A stretch of DNA of 64,000 nt, from the NCBI RefSeq assembly GCF_004337475.1, contig NZ_SJZJ01000007.1:62001-126000 (forward strand), given 5' to 3'. This DNA comes from Nocardioides jejuensis. Lineage in GTDB: Bacteria; Actinomycetota; Actinomycetes; Propionibacteriales; Nocardioidaceae. The notes under the pieces were generated by a model. The model saw only the letters and a program-made list of their open reading frames with translations, made no database searches and was not told the DNA's origin. Shown here in pieces: positions 1-11,192 of the stretch. Both the position numbers and the translations under genes were made by a program. Every line of letters starts with the position of its first letter. The first letter of the stretch is position 1.

Positions 1-305
1 ACGCCCGACGGGTCGAGTCCGCACTCCTCCTCGGCCTCCCGTAGGGCCGCGGCAACCGGGCCGTCGTCCTCCGGGTCGAGGCTGCCGCCCGGGAAGGAGA
101 TCTGCCCGGGGTGCGACCGCATGGTGTGGGAGCGCTCGGTGAAGAGCAGGTCGGGACCCTGCGGCCCCTCGCCGAAGAGCATGAGGACGGCGGCCTCGCG
201 CGGCGACGGGCCACCGTCGGGCGGGCTGAACCGCGTCAGGTCGCTCGCCTTGACGGTGTCGAGCGAGTCGACGATGTCCTCGAGCCAGGCGGGGAGGCTG
301 TTCAC
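1..305 (-). CDS. Nudix hydrolase, CoA pyrophosphatase type (partial, 3' end outside window)
   Basis: Reading the complement from a GTG at 303-305 gives an open frame that runs off the left edge; about 101 residues are visible. It contains SHPGQISFPGGSLDPED followed by LREAEEECGL, the Nudix box in the form typical of CoA-diphosphatases (the SHxGQxxFPGG stretch comes just before the box). The expected role is hydrolysis of CoA or other nucleoside-diphosphate derivatives with a divalent metal held by the REAxEE glutamates. The GTG overlaps the TGA of the TlpA gene (GTGA), so it is the last visible gene of an nth–tlpA–nudix operon. The same trio occurs next to crp in mycobacteria. The C-terminus is not seen. 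Confidence 0.88.
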   Translation of the reverse strand, partial: MNSLPAWLEDIVDSLDTVKASDLTRFSPPDGGPSPREAAVLMLFGEGPQGPDLLFTERSHTMRSHPGQISFPGGSLDPEDDGPVAAALREAEEECGLDPSG

Positions 306-1036
306 GGGCTGTCCTCCGAGGTGCCGGCGGGGTCGGTCGTCGGGCTCTGCGTCGTCGGGCTTGGGGACATCGGCTTGAGGGCAGCGGCGCCGAGGTGCTC
401 GGCGGCGAGCTGCCGCAGCTCGTCGATGGACTCGATCTCCAGGGCGCGCACGCGTCCGGTCTCGTTGCCGTCCTCGTCGTGCCACACGCTGAGCACGCCG
501 TCGGCGTCGAGGAACGCCAGCGTCGGCAGCAGGCTCACCGGGAGGCCGCCCTTCTGGCGCACGGCGGTCTCGGTGTCGGCGAGCAGCGGGAAGTGGACGC
601 CGCTCTTGCGGGCCAGGTCGAGGGCGGCAGCCGGGTTGACGTCGTTGTAGTCGATGCCGACGACGGCGACGCGGCCGGCGTACTCCTGGGCGAAGCGCTC
701 GAAGATCGGCAGCTCGCGTCGGCACGGCCCGCACCAGCTCGCCCAGAACGTGATGACCATCGGGCCGCGGAGCTTCGCGAGGTCGACGGACGGACCGCCG
801 CCGAGGCACGGGAGCGTGATGGCGGGCAGGCCGTGGCGCTGGACCTCCCCGGAGGCAGTCGGCTCGGTGCAGGTCGGGATGTGTGCCTGGGCCTTCGCCG
901 CGCGGAGGGCGGGGGTGTCGACGTCGACGTGGAGCGTCGGCGCCGTGAGGGACGACGGGCCGCACGCGGTCATGCCGAGCGTCGTGAGTCCGGCGAACGC
1001 TGCGGCAACCCTGAACTTCGACTCACGACGTGTCAT
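302..1036 (-). CDS. TlpA-family thiol-disulfide lipoprotein
   Basis: A 244-aa exported thioredoxin-fold protein. The N-terminus has basic residues, a short hydrophobic segment and a lipobox ending at Cys25 (LGMTAC), so it should be lipid-anchored outside the membrane. The redox motif WCGPC puts the active cysteines near residues 102 and 105, inside the TlpA/AhpC-TSA signature VITFWASWCGPC. A cis-Pro segment (SLLPTLAFLD) follows. The last 20 residues are Ser/Thr/Pro-rich. The likely job is disulfide reduction or exchange in the cell envelope. The ATG at 1034-1036 overlaps the nth stop (ATGA). An upstream in-frame extension is rejected because it would bury the signal peptide. Confidence 0.85.
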   Translation of the reverse strand: MTRRESKFRVAAAFAGLTTLGMTACGPSSLTAPTLHVDVDTPALRAAKAQAHIPTCTEPTASGEVQRHGLPAITLPCLGGGPSVDLAKLRGPMVITFWASWCGPCRRELPIFERFAQEYAGRVAVVGIDYNDVNPAAALDLARKSGVHFPLLADTETAVRQKGGLPVSLLPTLAFLDADGVLSVWHDEDGNETGRVRALEIESIDELRQLAAEHLGAAALKPMSPSPTTQSPTTDPAGTSEDSP

Positions 1037-1758
1037 GCGCGTCCCTCCGTGCGGACCAGCTTCGCCGCCTCGGCGGGATCCGTCGGCCCTTCGCCGTACG
1101 CCGGGCACCAGCGCGCCACGGGGCACGCACCGCAGGCGGGCTTCCGGGCGTGGCAGATCCGGCGGCCGTGCCAGATGACGTGGTGGGAGAGCATCGTCCA
1201 GTCACGCTTGGGGAAGAGGTCGCCGATCGCGAACTCGACCTTCACCGGATCGGTCTCGTCGGTCCAGCCGAAGCGGCGGACCAGGCGCCCGAAATGCGTG
1301 TCGACGGTGATGCCCGGGACGTCGAACGCGTTGCCGAGCACCACGTTGGCGGTCTTGCGGCCCACACCGGGCAGGGTCACGAGGTCGTCGAGGCGGCCGG
1401 GGACCTGGCCGTCGTACCTCTCGACGAGCGCGGCGCTCAGCTTGAGCAGCGACTCGGTCTTGGCGCGGAAGAATCCGAGCGGACCGATGATCTCCTCGAG
1501 CTTCTCGCGCTCGGCCGCGGCCATCGCGGCCGGCGTCGGGTAGGCGCCGAAGAGCACCGGCCGGACCTTGTTGACGCGCTTGTCCGTGGTCTGAGCCGAG
1601 AGCACCGTGACCACGAGCAGCTGGAACGGATCGTCGAAGTTGAGCTCGCACTTCGCGTCGGGATAGGTGTCACCGAGGGTGCGATCGATCTTGCGGGCCC
1701 TGCGCACGAGCGCCGTGTCGGGACGCGAGTCCGGTCGGGCAGGAGAAGCAGGGGGCAC
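1033..1758 (-). CDS. nth: Endonuclease III (DNA glycosylase/AP lyase)
   Basis: A 241-aa base-excision repair enzyme that removes oxidised pyrimidines and cleaves the AP site. It has the helix-hairpin-helix LPGVGRKTANVV with the catalytic Lys at about 135 and the catalytic Asp in VDTHFG at about 153, the usual 18-residue spacing. The C-terminal cysteines C-x6-C-x2-C-x5-C (CHARKPAC, GAC, PVARWC) bind a [4Fe-4S] cluster. The GTG start at 1756-1758 lies six nt after TAGGCT (complement of 1765-1770) and has no Shine-Dalgarno, so it is probably leaderless. It heads the nth–tlpA–nudix operon and is divergent from crp. Confidence 0.95.
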   Translation of the reverse strand: MPPASPARPDSRPDTALVRRARKIDRTLGDTYPDAKCELNFDDPFQLLVVTVLSAQTTDKRVNKVRPVLFGAYPTPAAMAAAEREKLEEIIGPLGFFRAKTESLLKLSAALVERYDGQVPGRLDDLVTLPGVGRKTANVVLGNAFDVPGITVDTHFGRLVRRFGWTDETDPVKVEFAIGDLFPKRDWTMLSHHVIWHGRRICHARKPACGACPVARWCPAYGEGPTDPAEAAKLVRTEGRA

Positions 1759-1819
1759 GCCGACAGCCTACGGGTGCTGCCCTCGCGCGCGTGGCCCTCC
1801 GGGAACCGGTGCTGACTGG

Positions 1820-1835
1820 TGTGGTTTGATCCACA
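1820..1835. promoter_or_regulatory. Putative Crp/GlxR operator between nth and crp
   Basis: TGTGG-TTTGAT-CCACA is a perfect 5-6-5 dyad and close to the Crp/GlxR consensus TGTGA-N6-TCACA. It lies 75 bp before the crp start and 62 bp before nth. Autoregulation of crp is an inference from the motif and its position. Confidence 0.55.
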
Positions 1836-1909
1836 TGTGACCGACCGCACGGTATTGTGCCGGGCGAGACTCGCCTGAGCCCTTCGTGGGCTGACCCGAT
1901 GGAGGAAAT

Positions 1910-2587
1910 GTGGACAACGACGTGCTGCGTCAGGCTCCGCTGTTCAGCGCTCTCGACGACGAGGCCGCTTCCGCTCTGCGTGCGTCGATGGCGGAGTCCC
2001 GCCTTCGCCGTGGCGAGATCCTCTTCCACGAGGGCGACTCGGGCGACAAGCTCTACATCGTCCTCGACGGCAAGGTGAAGCTCGGCCGCACCTCCTCGGA
2101 CGGTCGTGAGAACCTCCTCGCCATCCTCGGCCCCGGCCAGATGTTCGGTGAGCTGTCGCTCTTCGACCCGGGCCCGCGCTCGGCCACGGTCACGACCGTC
2201 ACCGACGCGTCGTTCGCCTCGCTGTCGCACGAGGACCTGCTCAAGTGGCTCGAGGGCCGCCCGCTGGTCGCCTACTCGCTGCTCGCGCAGCTCGCGACCC
2301 GCCTGCGCAAGGCCAACGACGTCGTCGCCGACCTGGTCTTCTCCGACGTCCCGGGCCGTGTCGCCAAGGCGCTGCTCGACCTCGCCGACCGCTTCGGCCG
2401 CACCGCCGACGACGGCGTCCACGTCCACCACGACCTCACGCAGGAGGAGCTCGCCCAGCTGGTCGGCGCTTCCCGCGAGACGGTCAACAAGGCGCTCGCC
2501 GACTTCGCGTCGCGCGGCTGGCTGCGTCTCGAGCCGCGCTCGGTCGTCATCATGGACCTCGAGCGTCTGGGCCGTCGCGCCCGCTGA
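1910..2587 (+). CDS. crp: Crp/Fnr-family transcriptional regulator (GlxR/Crp type)
   Basis: A 225-aa global regulator. Residues 1-120 form a cyclic-nucleotide-binding beta-roll with the phosphate-binding cassette FGELSLFDPGPRSATV. A dimerisation helix follows, then a winged helix whose recognition part is LTQEELAQLVGASRETVNKAL. Length and C-terminus (ERLGRRAR) match mycobacterial Crp (Rv3676-like) closely, so cAMP-responsive control of carbon metabolism is expected. The GTG start is preceded by GGAGG at 1901-1905. It is divergent from nth, as in other actinobacteria. A Crp-like palindrome lies in the intergenic region, and the gene ends at a strong hairpin. Confidence 0.95.
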   Translation: MDNDVLRQAPLFSALDDEAASALRASMAESRLRRGEILFHEGDSGDKLYIVLDGKVKLGRTSSDGRENLLAILGPGQMFGELSLFDPGPRSATVTTVTDASFASLSHEDLLKWLEGRPLVAYSLLAQLATRLRKANDVVADLVFSDVPGRVAKALLDLADRFGRTADDGVHVHHDLTQEELAQLVGASRETVNKALADFASRGWLRLEPRSVVIMDLERLGRRAR

Positions 2588-2599
2588 TTCGTTCGTACG

Positions 2600-2643
2600 A
2601 CGGCCCCCATCCGCTCCGGGTGGGGGCCGTCGGCATTTTCTTT
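2600..2643 (+). terminator. Rho-independent terminator of crp
   Basis: ACGGCCCCCA (2600-2609) pairs with TGGGGGCCGT (2621-2630) across an 11-nt loop. The sequence after it contains TTTTCTTT. Confidence 0.85.
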
Positions 2644-2703
2644 CGCCGGCGGTGACCCCCGCGGGCGTGGTCTGCTGCGTCTAGAGGTGTGAAAGGGGGT
2701 CCG

Positions 2704-3198
2704 ATGCAGTCCGGAGAAGCAGCCTTCAACGACTTCGTCGCCGCGCGGACGGCGGCGCTGTCGCGCACGGCGTACCTGCTGACGGGGGACCACCACCTCG
2801 CCGAGGACCTGCTGCAGACCGCGCTGCTCCAGGCTGCGCGCCACTGGGAGCGGATCCACACGGCGCCCGAGGCGTACGTGCGCCGCGTCCTCTACAACCA
2901 GAACGTCTCGTGGTGGCGGCGCCGCAAGCTCCGCGAGACCACCCTCGGGACGTACGACGCAGCCGCGCCGGCGTCCTCGCCGGACCTGCGGCTGACCCTG
3001 GAGGAGGCGCTGGGCCGGCTGACCGCCAAGCAGCGGACGGTGCTGGTGCTGCGCTACTTCGAGGACCTGACCGAGGTGCAGGCCGCCGCCGCGCTGGGGA
3101 TCTCCGCCGGCACCGTGAAGTCGATGACCCGCCAGGCCCTCGCGCGGCTGCGCGTCCTGGCCCCTGAACTGTCCGAGCTGATCGGAGCGACGCCATGA
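2704..3198 (+). CDS. ECF sigma factor, SigE family (Streptomyces-type)
   Basis: A 164-aa sigma-70-like protein. Region 2 (AYLLTGDHHLAEDLLQTALLQAARHW) and region 4 (LTAKQRTVLVLRYFEDLTEVQAAAALGISAGTVK, listed here as segments) are joined by a short linker, with no other domains. ECF factors of this kind direct RNA polymerase to an envelope or stress regulon. ATG 2704 is chosen because GAAAGGGGG lies just upstream; an in-frame GTG at 2689 would place this ribosome site inside the gene. The stop overlaps the next gene (ATGA), so the downstream membrane protein is probably its partner or anti-sigma-like regulator. Confidence 0.88.
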   Translation: MQSGEAAFNDFVAARTAALSRTAYLLTGDHHLAEDLLQTALLQAARHWERIHTAPEAYVRRVLYNQNVSWWRRRKLRETTLGTYDAAAPASSPDLRLTLEEALGRLTAKQRTVLVLRYFEDLTEVQAAAALGISAGTVKSMTRQALARLRVLAPELSELIGATP

Positions 3199-4673
3199 CC
3201 GATGCCTTGCGTGAGGAGCTCGCCCGGATCGGCGACGGTGCGGCCCCGGTTGCCGTGTCGTCGGACGTGTGGGCGCGAGGTCGCCGAGCCCGCCGCCGGG
3301 ACCGGCTCGCCGCCGGTGGTGCCGCGCTGTCGGTGCTGGTGGTGCTCGCCGGAGCAGGTCTGACGTTGCGCGGGAGCGGCAGCGACGTACCGCCAGTAGC
3401 GACTGGCGTCGAGGCTGTGCCGTCGGTGATCCACCCGGTGCCGGAGCGGCTGGGGTTCGGAGGCATTGACGCGGACGCCACCTGGAAACCGTCGATCGGG
3501 GAGTCGGATCTCGCCATCGGCCGTGCGTCGGTCGCCTTCGCCAGTGGCGGGTACCAGCCGCTGCCGGCCGTCATCACTGCAGCAGACGGTGCCTACCATC
3601 TGCTCCAGCTGCCGGGATGGATCGGCACAAGCCTGGCCGCGAACATGACCCCCGGGATGCCGCTGGCGCTCTCGCCGGATGGCCGCTCGCTCGCGTGGGG
3701 TTGGTACGACGCGTCGACGCGCGGCTCGGCGCAGGTCACGGCTGGCGTGCGGATCGTCGACCTCGAGACCGGGCGCATCCGCACGATTCGCCTGGAAGGC
3801 GCACGAGGCGTGGAGGTCGCGTCGTTGCAGTGGTCGCCGGACAGTCGCTGGCTGGTCTGGCAGGGCGCGGAGTTGAAGCGTTGGGAGGTCAACAACACGA
3901 GCTGGGGTCGCAACGTCGCCGGCCGTATCGCGCCCGGAGCCACCGTGAGCACGAGCATCGCGGTCAGTCGAGGCGGTGGTGAGCAGCTCGCGATCGACGA
4001 CGAGGGGACCGTGGCGTGGGTGGCTGATGGCAGCTACCGCTTCAACCGCCTCGACCTGGCGGGCACATCTACGGGCCATATCGACGTTCTCGGTAACCGT
4101 CCGGTGGCCGCTGGTCGGTTCGGACCGGGTGCGTCGTTTGCCTTCGCAACCAATGAGTCGTCGAGCGTCGCCACGTTCTTCTACGAGGAGCCGCGGCGGA
4201 CGCCGGACGACGATGGAACGCTGGCTTACAAAGACAACGCCGCGATGGTTCCCGTCGCCCCGACCACCCGTGACTTGCCGGATGACCGCTTCCCGGCTGA
4301 CATCGAACCCATGGGCTGGATCGATCCGGACCACGTCGTCGAGCTCGTGACGCCCGTGCACCCGATCAGCGAAGCAGGCTGGACCGAGGGCGACAGCGAA
4401 CTGGTGGTGATGTCGCTCGGCGACGGCGAGCAGCCGGCGTACGACGCGGTGGCGCATGTCGCGCAGGGTGAGGAGCACGATGGCCGGATCCGGGGCGTCA
4501 CTGTCGCCGTCGACCTGATGACGCTGGACCACCCGACGCGCGACTTCCCGGCGCCGGAGTGGCCGTGGAGCGATGAGCGGAAGCTGGCGGTCTTCGGCGG
4601 CGCCGGTGTCGCCGTGGTGGCGGCGCTGGTCTTCGTCGTCAGCTACCGGCGAGGTCGTCGGCAGACGCCGTAG
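3195..4673 (+). CDS. Membrane-anchored WD40/PD40-like beta-propeller protein linked to the ECF sigma factor
   Basis: A 492-aa protein that starts inside the sigma factor stop codon. The first ~45 residues are basic, followed by a hydrophobic segment near 40-60. A large middle part has propeller-like blades (SPDGRSLAW; WSPDSRWLVWQ). A second hydrophobic segment near 465-485 ends in a basic tail (YRRGRRQTP). Two membrane segments with a long extracytoplasmic propeller are therefore likely. Genes of this shape commonly follow SigE-type factors in actinobacteria and are thought to regulate or sense for them. No zinc-binding anti-sigma motif is visible, so an anti-sigma role is only inferred from position. 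Confidence 0.6.
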   Translation: MTDALREELARIGDGAAPVAVSSDVWARGRRARRRDRLAAGGAALSVLVVLAGAGLTLRGSGSDVPPVATGVEAVPSVIHPVPERLGFGGIDADATWKPSIGESDLAIGRASVAFASGGYQPLPAVITAADGAYHLLQLPGWIGTSLAANMTPGMPLALSPDGRSLAWGWYDASTRGSAQVTAGVRIVDLETGRIRTIRLEGARGVEVASLQWSPDSRWLVWQGAELKRWEVNNTSWGRNVAGRIAPGATVSTSIAVSRGGGEQLAIDDEGTVAWVADGSYRFNRLDLAGTSTGHIDVLGNRPVAAGRFGPGASFAFATNESSSVATFFYEEPRRTPDDDGTLAYKDNAAMVPVAPTTRDLPDDRFPADIEPMGWIDPDHVVELVTPVHPISEAGWTEGDSELVVMSLGDGEQPAYDAVAHVAQGEEHDGRIRGVTVAVDLMTLDHPTRDFPAPEWPWSDERKLAVFGGAGVAVVAALVFVVSYRRGRRQTP

Positions 4674-4679
4674 CTGACG

Positions 4680-4726
4680 CAACGGGTGGACTTCTCGTCA
4701 CCTGCTGACGAGAAGTCCACCCGTTG
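4680..4726. terminator. Bidirectional terminator, 21-bp perfect stem
   Basis: A perfect 21-bp inverted repeat (4680-4700 with 4706-4726) has a 5-nt loop CCTGC. It lies between convergent genes ending at 4673 and 4745. There is no U-tract, but the stem is extremely stable and serves both directions. Confidence 0.75.
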
Positions 4727-4744
4727 ATGGTGAAGCGTGGGCGC

Positions 4745-5473
4745 TCAGCGCAGGTCGGCCGGGACCTCGACGCCGAGGTCGTCGGCGATCGCGCGCAACG
4801 CCGTACGGGTGGCGTCGGAGAAGTGCGGCTGTGCGCGGCGTACGGCATCCCACTCGCCGAGCTTCGCCGCCGTCTCGACGACTCCCTGCAGGCGGTGGTG
4901 CGGCAGCATCTCGAGGATCCGGGCGACGCGGGCGGGGTCCTCGATGACCTGGCCCGTGCGGACCAGCGCCTCATCGGAGAGGACGCCGAGCGTGCGCTGG
5001 ATCTGCGCGTCGGGGAGTACGCCGACGAAGTCGGCCATCGCGATGTACTCGCCGCGCTCGCCGAGGATCTGGCCGGCGTCGACGAGGAGCTGCGGCGGCA
5101 GCTTCTCGAGGATCGGCGTCACACGACGCGGATCGAGCTTCGGGGCAAGATCGGCGAGGAAGGTCAGCGGTACCCGGCTGGCCAGCGAGACCGCGGCGTC
5201 GGTCTCCATGACGCCCGCGACGCGGGCCGCGAGCTGCGGCGGGAACGCCATCGTCGCGATCTTGGCGGCAACCCCGCCCGGGACGATCTTCGTGGTCTTC
5301 GCGAGGCCGAGCAGGACGTCGCGGTTGGCGTCGAACAGCCGGTCCGTCAGCTTGTCGCGCAGCTCCTTCAGCGCGTCGTGCGACTGCCCCTCGAGGAACT
5401 CCAGCGCGTCCTCCGCGCAGCCGAGCAGGGATGCCAGACGGGTGAGCTCCACCCGTACCTCGGAGCTGGTCAC
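4745..5473 (-). CDS. Conserved actinobacterial hypothetical protein with MgtE-N-like helical repeats
   Basis: A 242-aa soluble, all-helical-looking protein without signal peptide or membrane segment. Repeated stretches such as LAPKLDPRRVTPILEKLPPQLL, VGVLPDAQIQRTLGVLSDEAL and DPARVARILEMLPHHRL (each cut to its core here) recall the superhelical N-terminal repeats of MgtE. No catalytic motif is evident. The GTG start (5471-5473) overlaps the stop of the small upstream gene, so the two are co-transcribed. Function is unknown. The resemblance to MgtE-N is by eye only. Confidence 0.6.
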   Translation of the reverse strand: MTSSEVRVELTRLASLLGCAEDALEFLEGQSHDALKELRDKLTDRLFDANRDVLLGLAKTTKIVPGGVAAKIATMAFPPQLAARVAGVMETDAAVSLASRVPLTFLADLAPKLDPRRVTPILEKLPPQLLVDAGQILGERGEYIAMADFVGVLPDAQIQRTLGVLSDEALVRTGQVIEDPARVARILEMLPHHRLQGVVETAAKLGEWDAVRRAQPHFSDATRTALRAIADDLGVEVPADLR

Positions 5474-5679
5474 AGGCCCACGACCTTCCGGACGGTGCCG
5501 CGCAGCGGGCGCGGGACGATCTCGAGGGCCTTGAGCAGCGAGGCCTCGAGCTCGGCGCCCTGCGTTGCCCGGGCGGTCTTGATCAGGTCGGCGAGCTGCT
5601 GGGTCTCGTCCTCGGTCAGGGTCAGGCCGGCCGGCGGCTTGGCACCCAGCTGGTGGGCCAGCGATGCTGCTGCGCTCAT
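5470..5679 (-). CDS. Small conserved hypothetical protein (69 aa)
   Basis: ATG at 5677-5679 is preceded on the minus strand by AAGGAGAGAC, a good ribosome site. The 69-aa product is soluble and helical (TEDETQQLADLIKTARATQ; ASLLKALEIVPRPL). It overlaps the following hypothetical gene by four bases and is probably translationally coupled to it. No family is recognised; a partner or chaperone-like role for the downstream helical-repeat protein is a guess. Longer upstream in-frame starts are rejected because they lack a ribosome site. Confidence 0.6.
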   Translation of the reverse strand: MSAAASLAHQLGAKPPAGLTLTEDETQQLADLIKTARATQGAELEASLLKALEIVPRPLRGTVRKVVGL

Positions 5680-5764
5680 GTCTCTCCTTGGTACGCGACG
5701 GCTCCAGGAGAACTTAACGAGACACTGCGTCCGAAGTAATGAGACGTGCGTCTCGCAGGCCGCC

Positions 5765-5830
5765 AAAACGCGGGTCTGAACGCGTCGAAACCCGGGTTTC
5801 GATGCGTCAAAACCCGGGTTTCGGCGTGTG
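5765..5830. repeat. Three tandem 22-bp units downstream of acs
   Basis: Units 5765-5786, 5787-5808 and 5809-5830 share the pattern RAAACSCGGGTYT plus a GCGTC-like end. Units two and three each contain the self-complementary AAACCCGGGTTT, so each forms a hairpin. They lie just past the acs stop on the minus strand and may act as its terminator. Confidence 0.75.
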
Positions 5831-5834
5831 GAGG

Positions 5835-7817
<1,983 letters not shown>

Positions 7818-7885
7818 CGTCGCTCCGGAGGTCATCGCGGGGGTTCTTCCTTTGTTGTGCAGCCTAGGGGCAGCTATGTCATGGG

Positions 7886-8280
7886 TCACAGGGGTGTGGT
7901 GTCGACGGCGGCGGCCTCGAGGGCGGCGTACTCCTCGTCGGTGAGGATCCGCGAGCGGATCAGGAACCGCACGCCGTGCGGCGCCTCGACCGAGAAGCCG
8001 GCGCCGCGGCCCTTCACCACGTCGATGGTCAGGTGGGTGTGCTTCCAGTACTCGAACTGGGATGTCGACATCCAGATGGGTACGGGGCGCTCGAGGCCGA
8101 TGTCGAGATCACCGAGGTGCGTGTCGGAGGCGCCGAGCCGGAACTCGCCGTCCGGGTAGCACATGGGAGCGGAGCCGTCGCAGCATCCGCCGGACTGGTG
8201 GAACATCAGCGGGCCGTGCTCGACGGTGAGGCGACGGAGGAGCTCCGCCGCCTCACCGGTCACCGCGACGCGATCGGGCA

Positions 8281-8281
<1 letters not shown>
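7886..8281 (-). CDS. DUF779 family protein
   Basis: A 131-aa soluble protein typical of DUF779. It has a conserved Cys-rich segment HQSGGCCDGSAPMCYP near residues 28-43 and the later stretch WMSTSQFEYWKHTHLTIDVV. The family is nearly always found with an aldehyde dehydrogenase. Its start ATG overlaps the stop of the aldehyde dehydrogenase gene (ATGA at 8279-8283), so the two are co-translated. A metal-binding or assembly role for the dehydrogenase is plausible from the Cys/His content but unproven. Confidence 0.85.
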
Positions 8282-9804
<1,523 letters not shown>

Positions 9805-9871
9805 CTGGGTGCTCCTGTGTGTGAGACGGGACGTCGTCTGTGACGCCCTTCACACGCTAGGAATCGCTACG

Positions 9872-9888
9872 TTGCAACGACGTTGCTG
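9872..9888. promoter_or_regulatory. Operator-like dyad before the aldehyde dehydrogenase operon
   Basis: TTGCAACGACGTTGCTG. It shares an 18-nt exact block (9869-9886) with the site at 11134-11151 and differs from the perfect dyad only in the last two bases. It lies about 68 bp upstream of the dehydrogenase start. Confidence 0.65.
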
Positions 9889-9915
9889 CCTTCTGGCCCA
9901 CGTCCGCGTGGCGGG

Positions 9916-11100
9916 TCAGAGCCCGAGCTCGCGGTCGAGACGGCCGATCTGTCCGTCGATCAGCGCCCGCATCGGCGACGTCGCCTCAACCGCATCACGC
10001 AGCGCGACCCACATGCCGTAGTCGTCCGCGCCCCACGAGGCGCGGGTCCACGCCCACATCAGGTCCGGTACGCCGGAGCGCAGCAATGCCGTGCGCAGGC
10101 TCGACTCCAGACTCTCCCGCAGACGTACGACGCCGGGCGCCGTCGAGCGCGGCAGCAGCGGTCCGCGGTAGCCCCGCACAGCGCCCGCGAGATCGCCGGC
10201 GGCCAGCAACGCCTCGGTGCCGAGCCAGTCGCCGGTGATGCCCGCGGCGAGTCGGTAGGGACGCGAAAGCAACAGTTCTTCACCCAGCAGGTGGCGCAGC
10301 CGGTTCATCTCTGCCCGCAGTGTCGAGGTGCCGGCGTCGTCCTCGTAGAGCAGTACGGCGAGCTCGTCGCCGGAGAGGCCGCGCGGGGCGGAGGCGAGCA
10401 GCAGCAGGATCTCGCTGTGCCGCGGCGAGAGGCGCAGGTTGGCCTGGCGCCCGGCGCCATCGGCAACTGCGAGCAGGGTCTCCGAGCGGCCCAGTGACTC
10501 GATCACCAGATGGGTGCCGGGACGCCGCGGCGTGGGCACCTGACGGGTGAGCTGCTCGCGGGCGAGCTCGGCCTCCGCCATCCGCGCTGCCGCGCGCACC
10601 ATCGCCATCGTCTGCGGCACGACGATCGCGTCACCGCCGGTGATGTCGAGGACGCCAAGGAGACGCGTCGAGCCGGGGTCGTGGATCGGCGTCGCTGCAC
10701 AGCTCCACTGCTGCACCGAGTGCCGGAAGTGCTCGGCGCGCACGATGCTCGTGGGCTGTCCGAGGCGGAGCGCCAGGCCAGGGGCGTTGGTGCCGGCGAG
10801 CCGCTCGTCCCAGTTGCTGCCCTCGACGAACCCGATCTGCTCGGCCTTGCGCAGCACCTGCGGGGTGCCGCAGACCCAGAGCAGCTGACCCACCTCGTCG
10901 GAGACGGCCATGATCGCGTCGCAGTCGCGCGCCGCCTGACCGAGGACGTCGTCGAGGAGCGGAAAGACGCGTGCGAGCGGGTGCGCTTCGCGGGCGTCAC
11001 GCAGCTCGTCGTCGGGCAGCGTGATCGGCGCGGCGACCTCGTCGGCTGGCACCCCCGCGGCCGCCGACCGGTGCCACGAGTCCGCCACCTCGGCACGCAT
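9916..11100 (-). CDS. GAF-domain transcriptional regulator (AcoR-like sensor, no AAA domain)
   Basis: A protein of about 394 aa. The start MRAEVADSWHRSAAAGV followed by a GAF region (roughly 45-190, with EGSNWDERLAGTNAPGLAL) matches the sensor half of AcoR-type activators. The C-terminal half has a winged-helix-like segment (LRLSPRHSEILLLLASAPRGLSGDELA, shown only in part here) instead of the sigma-54 AAA domain. This layout is common next to aldehyde dehydrogenases in actinobacteria. The start is uncertain: ATG 11098-11100 or GTG 11110-11112, both without a clear ribosome site. It lies upstream of, and on the same strand as, the dehydrogenase it probably controls. Confidence 0.78.
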   Translation of the reverse strand: MRAEVADSWHRSAAAGVPADEVAAPITLPDDELRDAREAHPLARVFPLLDDVLGQAARDCDAIMAVSDEVGQLLWVCGTPQVLRKAEQIGFVEGSNWDERLAGTNAPGLALRLGQPTSIVRAEHFRHSVQQWSCAATPIHDPGSTRLLGVLDITGGDAIVVPQTMAMVRAAARMAEAELAREQLTRQVPTPRRPGTHLVIESLGRSETLLAVADGAGRQANLRLSPRHSEILLLLASAPRGLSGDELAVLLYEDDAGTSTLRAEMNRLRHLLGEELLLSRPYRLAAGITGDWLGTEALLAAGDLAGAVRGYRGPLLPRSTAPGVVRLRESLESSLRTALLRSGVPDLMWAWTRASWGADDYGMWVALRDAVEATSPMRALIDGQIGRLDRELGL

Positions 11101-11136
11101 GCCCGTGTCCACGTCGCCAGTGTCGCACCGGAGACG

Positions 11137-11153
11137 TTGCAACGACGTTGCAA
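11137..11153. promoter_or_regulatory. Perfect dyad operator upstream of the GAF regulator
   Basis: TTGCAACG-A-CGTTGCAA is a perfect 8-1-8 inverted repeat 37 bp before the chosen start. The same core stands in front of the aldehyde dehydrogenase gene, suggesting auto- and target regulation by one protein. Confidence 0.7.
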
Positions 11154-11192
11154 TGCGTTACCGGAGGCGCGACCGGAGGCGCGACCGGGAGG

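Noticed and set aside
5765-5830. CRISPR array
   Set aside because: Units are contiguous without spacers, only three in number, and no cas gene is present.
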